NCBI GenBank assembly: GCA_046259385.1
Contig: JBJYWI010000203.1
Coordinates: forward strand, 1-25,840
Reading direction: 5' to 3'
Length of the DNA stretch: 25,840 nucleotides
Source of the DNA: CAVWDI01 sp046259385
GTDB taxonomy: Bacteria; Chloroflexota; Anaerolineae; Anaerolineales; UBA4823
In this document: one piece after another, positions 14,850 through 22,471 of the stretch
Layout: each line of letters opens with the position of its first letter
How positions within the stretch are numbered: the stretch's first letter is position 1
Position numbers and translations under genes: made by a program
The notes under the pieces: generated by a model
The model's input: only the letters and a program-made list of their open reading frames with translations
The model's database searches: none
Told to the model about the DNA's origin: nothing

Positions 14850-15965
14850 TTAATTAAAATAAATCCGGGGTACTCGAGCTGTTATTCCGCAAACGACCTC
14901 ATAGTTTATCGTATCCCAACGGTTTGCGATTTCTTCAGCAGTGATAGAAATCCCATTTTGTGAACCAATTATAACCACTTCATCTCCTTCTTTTGCATCC
15001 GGCGCATCATCTAAATTGACCATAATATAGTCCATACAAACCCGCCCAACAACCGGAACACGTTTACCACCTACTAAAACATTATTGCCTTTCACCCTCC
15101 TGTACCCGTCTCCGTAACCGGTTGGGATGGTCCCGATCAATTCACGTTTGCTTGTGATGTATTCATGCCCGTAACTTATTCCTGTTCCCGGGGGGACATC
15201 CTTCACCTGGCTTAAAATCGATTTCCAGCTTAACGCAGGCGAGAAATTTTCATTCAGCATGCGGTTTCTTGAGGGATGCAATCCGTACAAAGCAATACCA
15301 ATCCTGACCATATTAAAGTATGAGGAAGGCCTGACAAGCGCAGCAGCTGAATTTGAGACATGGAGAATTCCCGGCAGCGTCTGGTTCTTTTCAAGACGAT
15401 TCAACAAATCCATGAAACGTCTTTCCTGGAGGTCAGTCACCGCGGTATTTGGTTCATCTGCGCAAGCATAGTGGGTAAATAACCCTTCAAATTCAACGCC
15501 GGGTTTCTTGATGATATATTCGGCGATGGATTCTGCTGATTGATAGGACGCGCCGAGCCTGCTCATTCCGGTGTCGACTTTCAGGTGTGCTTTTGCATCG
15601 ATCCTGTTATTCACCGCGAATTTTGAAATCAGGTCGATTTGTCTCCGGTCCCAGCAAGCGATCGAAACATGGTTCCTGATTGCTGTTGAAATCTTGCGTG
15701 GTGGGGTATACCCCAGAATCAGAATTTTTGTATCAATGCCGGCTTCTCTCAGTTCAAGTGCTTCTTCAATACGGCTGACGCCTAACCAGGTAGCACCGCT
15801 TTGAACTGCCGTTCTTGCAACCGGTACTGCTCCATGTCCATATGCATTCGCCTTAACAATTGCCATCAATTCCCTGCCCGTTTGCATCAGAAATGCCCGG
15901 ACATTTTCCCTTATGGCGGTTAGGTCGATCTCCACCCAGGTTGATGATTTTTCAGCTGCGCTCAT
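14850..15965 (-). CDS. alr: Alanine racemase
   Basis: A PLP enzyme converting L- to D-alanine for peptidoglycan. The N-terminal barrel starts WVEIDLTAIRENV and carries the PLP lysine in AIVKANAYGHG (K38). The second catalytic base is Tyr 266 in ISYGHEY. Other visible family points are HLKVDTGMSRLG (K130, the usual carbamylated-lysine region), the PLP-phosphate-binding VRIGIALYGLHPS, and TGYGDGYRR. The length of 371 is normal. The ATG at 15965 has no Shine-Dalgarno but lies 12 bp past the stop of the PhoB-type regulator, so translation may be coupled. D-alanine supply inside a signalling operon is the only unusual feature. Confidence 0.96.
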   Translation of the reverse strand: MSAAEKSSTWVEIDLTAIRENVRAFLMQTGRELMAIVKANAYGHGAVPVARTAVQSGATWLGVSRIEEALELREAGIDTKILILGYTPPRKISTAIRNHVSIACWDRRQIDLISKFAVNNRIDAKAHLKVDTGMSRLGASYQSAESIAEYIIKKPGVEFEGLFTHYACADEPNTAVTDLQERRFMDLLNRLEKNQTLPGILHVSNSAAALVRPSSYFNMVRIGIALYGLHPSRNRMLNENFSPALSWKSILSQVKDVPPGTGISYGHEYITSKRELIGTIPTGYGDGYRRVKGNNVLVGGKRVPVVGRVCMDYIMVNLDDAPDAKEGDEVVIIGSQNGISITAEEIANRWDTINYEVVCGITARVPRIYFN

Positions 15966-15977
15966 GTGGATGGAATT

Positions 15978-16712
15978 TTATTGGTCTTCAGAAGTTTCTT
16001 TTCTTTTATAATCAACGAACCTGTACCCGACTCCCCGTTCAGTAAGGATGTACTTTGGATTTGCCGGATCTTCTTCAAGTTTTTTTCGAAGGTAATTAAT
16101 ATACAACCGTACATAATGTGGTTCATCGCGGTATTCGTACCCCCAGACTTTTCCGAGTATCTGGTCATGTGTAACAACCCAACCTGCATTTTGAACCAGG
16201 TGATATAAAAGACGGTATTCCGTAGGTCGCAGTTTAACCAATTCGCCGTCCACCCAGATTTCTCGACGGTCGAAATCTAGTTTTAATCGATCGTCCACTT
16301 CAATCAACCCGTGTGTGCTGACCCCGGTTGTTTCAGTTCTTCGCAAAACAGCCCGCACCCGGCTGACGAGCTCTCTGGGGCTGAAAGGTTTGGTTACGTA
16401 ATCATCAGCGCCTAATTCAAGACCTCGCACTCTATCGTCCTCTTCCCCTTTTGCAGTCAGCATGATCACCGGAACATTGCTGGTTTCCCTGATAATTCGC
16501 AGCACCTCAAAGCCATCCATATCCGGCATCATAATATCTAAGAGAACAAGATCAGGCAGATTGCTTCTAACCTGGTTGATTGCTTGGGTGCCGTTGAAGG
16601 CTTCTATTACTTTAAAACCGTCGTGTTCCAAATTTAATCTGATAAAACGCACCATTCTCTCTTCATCATCGACTACGAGAATTACTCTGTTTTTAAATTG
16701 ATCATTCGACAT
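15978..16712 (-). CDS. OmpR/PhoB-type response regulator, 244 aa
   Basis: A DNA-binding two-component regulator. The receiver domain has DDEE near 15-18, phosphoacceptor D59 in VLLDIMMPDMDGFE, T86 in IMLTAKG and K108 in YVTKPFSPREL. A winged-helix C-terminal domain follows (KLRPTEYRLLYHLVQNAG to LTERGVGYRF). The KdpE/PhoB-like wing is complete. The start is ATG 16712 (MSNDQFKN), with AGGAG about 7 nt upstream; a further ATG at 16742 would place that Shine-Dalgarno inside the gene. No sensor kinase is in the window. The gene lies 51 bp downstream of the PP2C gene and 12 bp upstream of alr. Confidence 0.95.
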   Translation of the reverse strand: MSNDQFKNRVILVVDDEERMVRFIRLNLEHDGFKVIEAFNGTQAINQVRSNLPDLVLLDIMMPDMDGFEVLRIIRETSNVPVIMLTAKGEEDDRVRGLELGADDYVTKPFSPRELVSRVRAVLRRTETTGVSTHGLIEVDDRLKLDFDRREIWVDGELVKLRPTEYRLLYHLVQNAGWVVTHDQILGKVWGYEYRDEPHYVRLYINYLRKKLEEDPANPKYILTERGVGYRFVDYKRKETSEDQ

Positions 16713-16763
16713 TGTCTGCTCCTGAATTGGTTTTTTAAACATGGAGAATTAATTAGCTTCCAT

Positions 16764-17696
16764 TCATTTCTGAAAACCCGGAAAACGCACTAGGATGGTT
16801 GAGATATTGTCGGGTCCGCCTGCCTTATTCGTTTCTTCGACCATCTTTAAACAGGCAAGTTGAGGTGTCAGTGTTGAATTGATAATTTCAGAAATCTTGT
16901 TTTCACTTAACACACCCCATAAACCATCGGAACAAAGCAGCAGGTATTTTGAATTGGAAATTGAATGGACAGAGATATCTGGTTGGTTGAATTCTGCCTG
17001 ACCCAACGCGCGGTAGAGCACATTTCTTCTCGGGTGTTCTGCTGCTTGTTTCTCGGTTATTCTTCCCAATTCGATCATGCGGTTTACCACACTGTGATCG
17101 CGCGTTAATAATTTTAGTTCACTTTTTTCATTCACAAAGTAAGCCCGGCTGTCTCCGGTATGAGTAATAACAACTTGGTCGCCAATTATTACCGCTGCAG
17201 TAAAAGTAGTTCCGCCACCCGGAACCTCTTCACTAACCTGCCTGTGCGCAGCCAGGGTGCCAGTTTGTAAAATTTCTTTTACCCGGTCAGTATCTGGTCT
17301 CGAAGCTTGTACTTCGCTGTGGGTTGTTAATTCTGGAAGAGTATTGCTCAAGAATGCCTGTATCGCAATCTGACTAGCGAGGTCTCCATCTCTGTGACCG
17401 CCCATCCCATCCGCAACCGCAAAAATACCGATGAATCGATCGAGACTACCCGACTTGATTGTCGTCGATACAGCCAGGATAGCATCCTGATTTTGGGATC
17501 GGAGTTTGCCAAGGGAAGTGCTCCAACCGGCTGAGTAATTTGAATCTTGTATCCTTGTAAACTCAGCTAGATTAAGATTCTGAAATTTTGTGGCGTGGAG
17601 CTTTTTTTGAAATTCGTCTCTTTCTTCTTTCCTCTTTGGTTTAAAAATCTTTCTTAATCCTTTTAACAAACCTTCCTCCGGTTGATGGGGTATCAC
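16764..17696 (-). CDS. PP2C-type Ser/Thr protein phosphatase, 310 aa
   Basis: A metal-dependent protein phosphatase that probably opposes a Ser/Thr kinase. The order of PP2C motifs is complete: SQNQDAI, VADGMGGHRDGDLASQ, THTGDSRAYF, LTRDHSVVNRMIELG, RNVLYRALG, LLLCSDGLWGVL and GGPDNIST. The first about 50 residues are a basic, helical extension (LRKIFKPKRKEERDEFQKKL) before the PP2C domain. The GTG start at 17696 overlaps the stop of the aldo/keto reductase gene (GTGA), suggesting translational coupling. A TTG at 17669, 5 nt after GGAGG, is an alternative. The membrane Ser/Thr kinase at 10846 is a possible partner, though not adjacent. Confidence 0.94.
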   Translation of the reverse strand: MIPHQPEEGLLKGLRKIFKPKRKEERDEFQKKLHATKFQNLNLAEFTRIQDSNYSAGWSTSLGKLRSQNQDAILAVSTTIKSGSLDRFIGIFAVADGMGGHRDGDLASQIAIQAFLSNTLPELTTHSEVQASRPDTDRVKEILQTGTLAAHRQVSEEVPGGGTTFTAAVIIGDQVVITHTGDSRAYFVNEKSELKLLTRDHSVVNRMIELGRITEKQAAEHPRRNVLYRALGQAEFNQPDISVHSISNSKYLLLCSDGLWGVLSENKISEIINSTLTPQLACLKMVEETNKAGGPDNISTILVRFPGFQK

Positions 17697-18685
17697 CGCC
17701 AGTCTTTTTCTCCTTGCGGCTTATTATCCAAAATGTTCTCGATCCTTTCCATAATATCACCGCTTAGCATTTCTACCACACTGACCGACTTTAAATTCTC
17801 CATCATTTGTGTCTTTTTTGAGGCGCCTGTGATAACAGTGCTTACATTCTGGTTTTTAAGGCACCATGCGATGGCTAATTGCGCCATTGTGCAGCCAAGT
17901 TCCTCAGTGATAGGGATTAGTTGTTGGACCTTTGATATCCTTTCTCGCGCCTGTTCGCTTTCAAATCTGGATTTTAACCAACCATACCCATCCAGCGTAG
18001 ACCTGGTTCCTTTAGGTATGCCTTCTTTGTACTTTCCAGTAAGCATACCGCTTGCTAAAGGACTCCATGTTGTCGTGCCCAACCCGAATTCTTTAAAAAG
18101 TGGGGCGAATTCAACTTCCATTTTATCTCTGTGGAACATGTTGTATTCTGGCTGTTCCATAAGCGGAGGGATTAAGTGTTCTCGTCTGGCAATCTGGTAA
18201 GCCTCCATGATCTGGCGGGCGTTCCACTCGCTTGTTCCCCAGTAGAAAGCTTTCCCTTGCTGGAGGATATGGTTCATTGCTCTAACAGTTTCTTCTATCG
18301 GTGTAAATAAATCTGGTCGATGGCAGAAAATCAGATCAACGTAATCCAATTGAAGTCTGTTCAGCGATTTGTCTATTCCCTCGAGAATATGCTTGCGTGA
18401 TAACCCGCTGTTATTCGGTCCATCTCCCCCCCAAAAAAGTTTTGTTGAAATCACTAAGTCTGATCTTTTCCAACCAACATCCTTAATGACCTGTCCCATA
18501 ATCTTTTCCGCTTTACCACTGGCATATACTTCTGCGTTGTCGAAAAAATTTACTCCGGATTCATATGCTGTTGTCATCAACTCTGTTGCCAATTTAGAAT
18601 CAACTTGATTGGCGAAAGTGACCCAGGCTCCGTACGATAACGCTGATACCTTCAGACCAGAATTGCCTAAAAACCTGTATTCCAT
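17693..18685 (-). CDS. Aldo/keto reductase, KCNAB/YghZ-like, 330 aa
   Basis: An NADPH-dependent oxidoreductase of the aldo/keto reductase superfamily, closest by eye to the potassium-channel beta subunit/YghZ group. The catalytic tetrad is present: D49 and Y54 (FFDNAEVY), K82 (STKLF) and H122 (FCHRPD). The start is MEYRFLGNSGLKVSALSYG, typical of the family, and the cofactor region near the C-terminus reads WCLKNQNVSTVITGASK. The ATG at 18685 has AGGAG 7 nt upstream, and a TATAAT lies at 18718-18723. It is the first gene of the minus-strand run and overlaps the PP2C gene by 4 bp. Its substrate is unknown and its link to signalling is unclear. Confidence 0.94.
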   Translation of the reverse strand: MEYRFLGNSGLKVSALSYGAWVTFANQVDSKLATELMTTAYESGVNFFDNAEVYASGKAEKIMGQVIKDVGWKRSDLVISTKLFWGGDGPNNSGLSRKHILEGIDKSLNRLQLDYVDLIFCHRPDLFTPIEETVRAMNHILQQGKAFYWGTSEWNARQIMEAYQIARREHLIPPLMEQPEYNMFHRDKMEVEFAPLFKEFGLGTTTWSPLASGMLTGKYKEGIPKGTRSTLDGYGWLKSRFESEQARERISKVQQLIPITEELGCTMAQLAIAWCLKNQNVSTVITGASKKTQMMENLKSVSVVEMLSGDIMERIENILDNKPQGEKDWR

Positions 18686-18717
18686 GTAATGCTCCTGATT
18701 TTTACCTTATTGTCCTA

Positions 18718-18723
18718 ATTATA
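18718..18723 (-). promoter_or_regulatory. -10 box of the aldo/keto reductase operon
   Basis: A perfect TATAAT on the minus strand, about 33 nt before the ATG at 18685. No convincing -35 box is seen at the usual distance. Confidence 0.4.
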
Positions 18724-18756
18724 AGTCGAATTCAAACCATCTTATTTCTGAACCTT

Positions 18757-18785
18757 TTGAGAAAAATGTCATAATGTGGTAAGAT
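18757..18785 (+). promoter_or_regulatory. Sigma-70-type promoter of the CBM48 gene
   Basis: TTGAGA (18757-18762), a 17-nt spacer and TAAGAT (18780-18785), near the consensus. The expected start is near 18792. The leader has a weak CAACAA/TTGTTG inverted repeat (18811-18832). Confidence 0.7.
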
Positions 18786-18860
18786 AACGGCTTGTTTTTT
18801 GGTGTTCAATCAACAATTGTGGTAAGTTGTTGTTATTTTATCGCTTGAAGGAGAAATACT

Positions 18861-19154
18861 ATGAAAAAAACTTACTTAAAAACCGGGAAATCATGCCGGG
18901 TTACATTTCAATTATCGCGGGAAGTATCTGCAAAGAAAGTTGCCCTGTGTGGTGATTTTAATAGCTGGAAAGCTGACGAGAATCCCATGAAGAAGCGTAA
19001 GGATGGCAATTTCTCTACTACGGTTTCCCTCACACCTGGAAATTCTTATCGATTCCGCTACCTGATAGATGGTAAGCGCTGGGAGAACGACTGGGATGCG
19101 GACGAATACGTTCCAAACGGGTATGGGTCAGAGGATTCGGTTATTAATGTGTAG
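18861..19154 (+). CDS. Stand-alone isoamylase N-terminal/CBM48 (glycogen-binding) protein, 97 aa
   Basis: The whole protein is one early-set/CBM48-like domain, the glycogen-binding fold found in AMPK beta subunits and at the front of branching enzymes. Visible motifs: VALCGDFNSWK (about 27-37), then NPMKKRKDGNFSTTVSLTPG, and YRFRYLIDGKRWENDWDADE. The FNSW tryptophan and the DGKRW segment are the usual carbohydrate-contact positions. No catalytic domain is attached, so it may be a glycogen-binding adaptor or a protein-protein module; its target is unknown. ATG 18861 has GGAG about 8 nt upstream. It is monocistronic, with its own promoter and strong terminator, and has no glycogen gene as neighbour here. 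Confidence 0.92.
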   Translation: MKKTYLKTGKSCRVTFQLSREVSAKKVALCGDFNSWKADENPMKKRKDGNFSTTVSLTPGNSYRFRYLIDGKRWENDWDADEYVPNGYGSEDSVINV

Positions 19155-19170
19155 GTGCTGATAAAAAGAG

Positions 19171-19208
19171 AAAATCCTGCGCTTGGGTGGCGCAGGATTT
19201 TTTATTTA
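19171..19208 (+). terminator. Strong bidirectional terminator after the CBM48 gene
   Basis: AAAATCCTGCGC (19171-19182) and GCGCAGGATTTT (19190-19201) form a perfect 12-bp stem with a 7-nt loop. A T-rich tail follows on the plus strand. On the minus strand CTCTTTTTA follows, so it can also end the convergent amidohydrolase transcript. Confidence 0.92.
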
Positions 19209-21191
19209 AATCCTTTGAACTAGTTCAAGATAATCCATTGATTCAATCTGGTTGGCTGAAGCTCCCAGGTGTGCGATCAGGTCTGTTGCAATCTTAGCTT
19301 TGTGTTCTGCATCCCGCAAACTCCATGTCCGGCTTTTTACTTCAAGGAAAAACCCCAGATCAGGTTGGTCCATCCGGTCGAGGTTGATGTAAAATTCGGT
19401 TCCCTGAAAAAGGACTCTCCAGCGTTGGCGGTCCTTTTCAATAAAAACTTCATCCATTGGAATGAAATATTCGCGGTAAAACCTCAAGCTGTGTGTTGCT
19501 GCAGCTAGGAAACGGCTCCTGGAGAGCAGTACATCGCTCGGGAATTTGTACTCTTCAACAGGTCCAATTAATGTCAACCGGTATCGAATATTGCTGACCT
19601 TTCCTTGATCATCAATAAATTCATCTTCGCGGTAACGCAGTGTCCCTTGTTGAGGATCGTTAAAGAGAAAATAGGTATCGTATTCATGGTAATGGCGCTT
19701 GTACAAAATCTCAATTTCTGGTTTCTGGATTGCTTCAAGGACGGGCATACTGTCGGGAATGCGCGCCTTTGCCTGAACTTCAAAACTTTCTTCTTCGGTC
19801 GCGCCCCCAATAGCGACAAGTTTTGAAAGAACTGATTTTTCTCGTTCTATGAGGAATGTGTCAATTCTTTGTGCAAATTCTTGCGCCTGCTGGCGTAAAG
19901 TGGTCTCATCAATAGTGGGAATTGCGATGTTTCTGTCCCGCATCAACCAGGTTCCGTTCACCATTAAGTCGGTTACATCACTGGATTTTGCTGTGTACAC
20001 GATTTGTGCATATACCGATTCCGGAACTCTTTTAAATCTGGGCAAATTGTGAATTGTAGTTAGATCAACCAGTATTAGGTCAGCTTTTTTGCCGATTTCG
20101 AGCGTTCCGGTTATGTTGTCCAGATGTATTGCTTGGGCTCCGATTCGAGTTGCCATCTCCACAACTTTAATGGCGGGCAGCGCGGTTGGGTCACCGCTGA
20201 CGCTTTTCGCGAGGAAAGCTGCAAGCCTCATTTCTTCAAACATGTCCAGATCATTATTAGATGCAGGGCCATCTGTTCCGATCCCGACGTTCAGCCCCAC
20301 ATTGATCATTTCATTTACCGGAGCAAACCCCGATGCCAGTTTTAAATTAGATGTTGGGTTGTGAACAACTCCAACGTTATGATGAAGTAAAGTTTGAATC
20401 TCCCCTTCATCAATGTGAACGCAGTGAGCCGCGATTAATTTTGTATCCAGAAGGTGATGTTTTTTTGCATATGGAATAACCGGCATCCCATATAGTTCGC
20501 GTGAATTTTCCACCTCTTGGGCTGTTTCAGCGAAGTGGGTGCACAGTGGTACATCAAATTCCAACGCTAATTTAGTTGAGGCGTGTAAAATTTCTTCCGT
20601 GCAGGTATAAGGAGCATGAGGCGCAATAGAAGGTACGATTAATTCATGCCCGACCCAGCGCTGGATGTAATCGCGGGCAACAGCCAGAGATTCCTCATAA
20701 AATGCCGCATCCGGTGCATGGAATTTAAGCACGGTCTGGGAACAAATCGCCCGCATCCCAATTTCAGCTGTCGCTTTTGCTACGTAATCCTCAAAATAAT
20801 ACATATCCACAAAACAGGTTATGCCGGATTTGATCTGTTCCAGGCAGGCTATCTGAGTTCCCAATCTCACAAATTCGGGATCGACGAATTCGCGCTCCAC
20901 CGGCATCATAAAACCCAGAAGCCATACGTCAAGTCGAAGGTCATCAGCGAGTCCTCGCATGAGAGTCATCGGCACATGCGTGTGGGCATTAATTAAACCA
21001 GGCATCAGCACTTTTCCCCGGCAGTCAATATGTTCTGATGGTTCGTATTTCCCTTTCAATGTTTTTTCCAAACCGACATTAAGGATCTCTCCATCATTTA
21101 CAGCGACTGCTCCAGGTTCATATTGTGTCAGTTTTTCGTCCATAGTCAGGACGATTGCGTTGCTTAGAAGGGTATCAATGTTGATTGTCAC
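19206..21191 (-). CDS. Amidohydrolase (MTA/SAH deaminase-like) fused to a CYTH-like domain, 661 aa
   Basis: Residues 1 to about 430 are an amidohydrolase of the methylthioadenosine/S-adenosylhomocysteine deaminase type. Visible metal and catalytic residues: H70 and H72 (AHTH), H219 (CTHFAE), E222, H256 (AHCVH) and D307 (GTDGP). It probably deaminates a purine-like or related substrate. Residues about 467-659 look like a CYTH/triphosphatase tunnel domain: EVQAK (471-475; canonical ExExK has Glu at the middle position), LRYRED, RYRLT, RQRWRV and LEVKSRTWS. A helical linker (430-460) joins the two parts in an uninterrupted frame. The GTG start has AAGGA about 6 nt upstream. The amidohydrolase call is firm; the CYTH call rests on the motif order only. 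It lies 45 bp downstream of cinA. Confidence 0.88.
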   Translation of the reverse strand: MTINIDTLLSNAIVLTMDEKLTQYEPGAVAVNDGEILNVGLEKTLKGKYEPSEHIDCRGKVLMPGLINAHTHVPMTLMRGLADDLRLDVWLLGFMMPVEREFVDPEFVRLGTQIACLEQIKSGITCFVDMYYFEDYVAKATAEIGMRAICSQTVLKFHAPDAAFYEESLAVARDYIQRWVGHELIVPSIAPHAPYTCTEEILHASTKLALEFDVPLCTHFAETAQEVENSRELYGMPVIPYAKKHHLLDTKLIAAHCVHIDEGEIQTLLHHNVGVVHNPTSNLKLASGFAPVNEMINVGLNVGIGTDGPASNNDLDMFEEMRLAAFLAKSVSGDPTALPAIKVVEMATRIGAQAIHLDNITGTLEIGKKADLILVDLTTIHNLPRFKRVPESVYAQIVYTAKSSDVTDLMVNGTWLMRDRNIAIPTIDETTLRQQAQEFAQRIDTFLIEREKSVLSKLVAIGGATEEESFEVQAKARIPDSMPVLEAIQKPEIEILYKRHYHEYDTYFLFNDPQQGTLRYREDEFIDDQGKVSNIRYRLTLIGPVEEYKFPSDVLLSRSRFLAAATHSLRFYREYFIPMDEVFIEKDRQRWRVLFQGTEFYINLDRMDQPDLGFFLEVKSRTWSLRDAEHKAKIATDLIAHLGASANQIESMDYLELVQRI

Positions 21192-21236
21192 TGGTTTCCT
21201 TATCTGGATAAAATAGCGAGAAAAAAATTCTGTGTT

Positions 21237-22403
21237 TTATAAATTGCGCAGGAAATTTAGACTGTGGTTTAAAGCCCATCTTGGGGCGTATTCAGGCGGG
21301 CCTCCGAAAAGCGGGGTTACATGTTCTGTTCCACTTGGAGATATTAATACGATGTGAATTTCTATTTTCCCTGTTTGGGAAGACAACATGGTGCCTAAAC
21401 ACACGTCAACCTTTAGTCTTTCATACAATTGTTGTGTTGCTGATTCTAATTCTTTCAATGTGTTTTCACTGGAAATTGTTTCACCGCCCGCGAAAATATT
21501 ATATTGAAGCAGCTCCGGTGCTTGAGATGCACTGGAAAGATGGCGGATGATCCTGCCTCCCAGACCGATTTCAGCTACAGCAAGCCGCCAGCCTTTTTGC
21601 TTCAATTTTTTGAGGGCAGCCACTTCCAGGGAATCTTCATCAGCACCGTAGATCCAATTGCCTAGTCTTTCCCGAATTTTTCTTTCTGTACAGGATATAT
21701 CCCTGTCAGCCATTTCCTCACTGTCAGCTTTGCAGGTAATCCGGATGTCTACCTGTCCAGAGTGTGCAGAAAGGCCAACTGTAGGATTTGTTTGCCTCTC
21801 GAGATCAGATATGCGTTCGTCAATTTGCGATTCTCCGACCCCCGCTGTATGGATTATTCGGGTTTTTATGATTCCGGTAATCTTATAGCGCCGTTTTAGG
21901 TATGGGAGGATCTCATTTTCAAGCAGGTACTCCATTTCACGTGGTACTCCCGGAAGTGCAATAATGGAATGATCTCCGGTTTCCATAATAAATGCCGGTG
22001 CCGTGCCAACTGGATTTTCAACCGCGATCGCCCCAACCGGAACAAACGCCTGGCGTTTATTGTTTTCAGTTGGTTTCCTGCCGAATTTCTTGAATCTTGC
22101 CTTGATTTGCTCCCATAATTCCTGGCGAAATTCTGTCGGACTGCCCAGGGCGAATGCAACTGCATCACGGGTCGGATCATCAACCGTTGGACCGAGCCCA
22201 CCGGTTGTGATGATGATTTCACTGCTCTGCATCCCAAAATTTATTGCGCTTGCAATTCTTTGAGGGTTATCTCCCACAGATGTTTGGCGGTAAAGGTCAA
22301 TCCCAGCATCACGTAGTTTCCGGGCGATAAACCTCGAGTTTGTATCCACAATCTCACCCAGCAGTATCTCAGTCCCGATTGTGATAATCTCAGCAGCCGG
22401 CAT
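21237..22403 (-). CDS. cinA: CinA-like protein with degenerate PncC-type C-terminus, 388 aa
   Basis: The N-terminal part is a complete MoCF (MoaB/MogA-like) domain: IITIGTEILLGEIVDTNSRF, IITTGGLGPTVDDPTRDAVA, and later ALPGVPREMEYL. A KH-like middle part (about 180-255) follows. The C-terminal third should be the NMN deamidase (PncC) domain. Its signature in family members is AESCTGG, but here it reads AEIGLGG, so the nucleophilic serine and next cysteine are lost. The protein is therefore probably not a deamidase; the MoCF/pyrophosphatase part may remain. The length is slightly under the usual 410. It follows the two FAD oxidases with a 68-bp gap. Confidence 0.9.
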   Translation of the reverse strand: MPAAEIITIGTEILLGEIVDTNSRFIARKLRDAGIDLYRQTSVGDNPQRIASAINFGMQSSEIIITTGGLGPTVDDPTRDAVAFALGSPTEFRQELWEQIKARFKKFGRKPTENNKRQAFVPVGAIAVENPVGTAPAFIMETGDHSIIALPGVPREMEYLLENEILPYLKRRYKITGIIKTRIIHTAGVGESQIDERISDLERQTNPTVGLSAHSGQVDIRITCKADSEEMADRDISCTERKIRERLGNWIYGADEDSLEVAALKKLKQKGWRLAVAEIGLGGRIIRHLSSASQAPELLQYNIFAGGETISSENTLKELESATQQLYERLKVDVCLGTMLSSQTGKIEIHIVLISPSGTEHVTPLFGGPPEYAPRWALNHSLNFLRNL

Positions 22404-22471
22404 TTTGTTGCTTTCCAGGTGATTTTATGAAAACAAAATTCCCCACACTATCTTGAGGAGAGGGTGCATTA

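Noticed and set aside
16712..16742. Upstream ATG of the PhoB-type regulator
   Set aside because: The AGGAG ribosome binding site lies between the two ATGs and fits the downstream one at 16712. The extra ten residues are not part of a receiver domain.
18811..18832. CAACAA/TTGTTG hairpin in the CBM48 leader as an attenuator
   Set aside because: The stem is only six A/T-rich pairs and the T-run is broken, so it is too weak to call.
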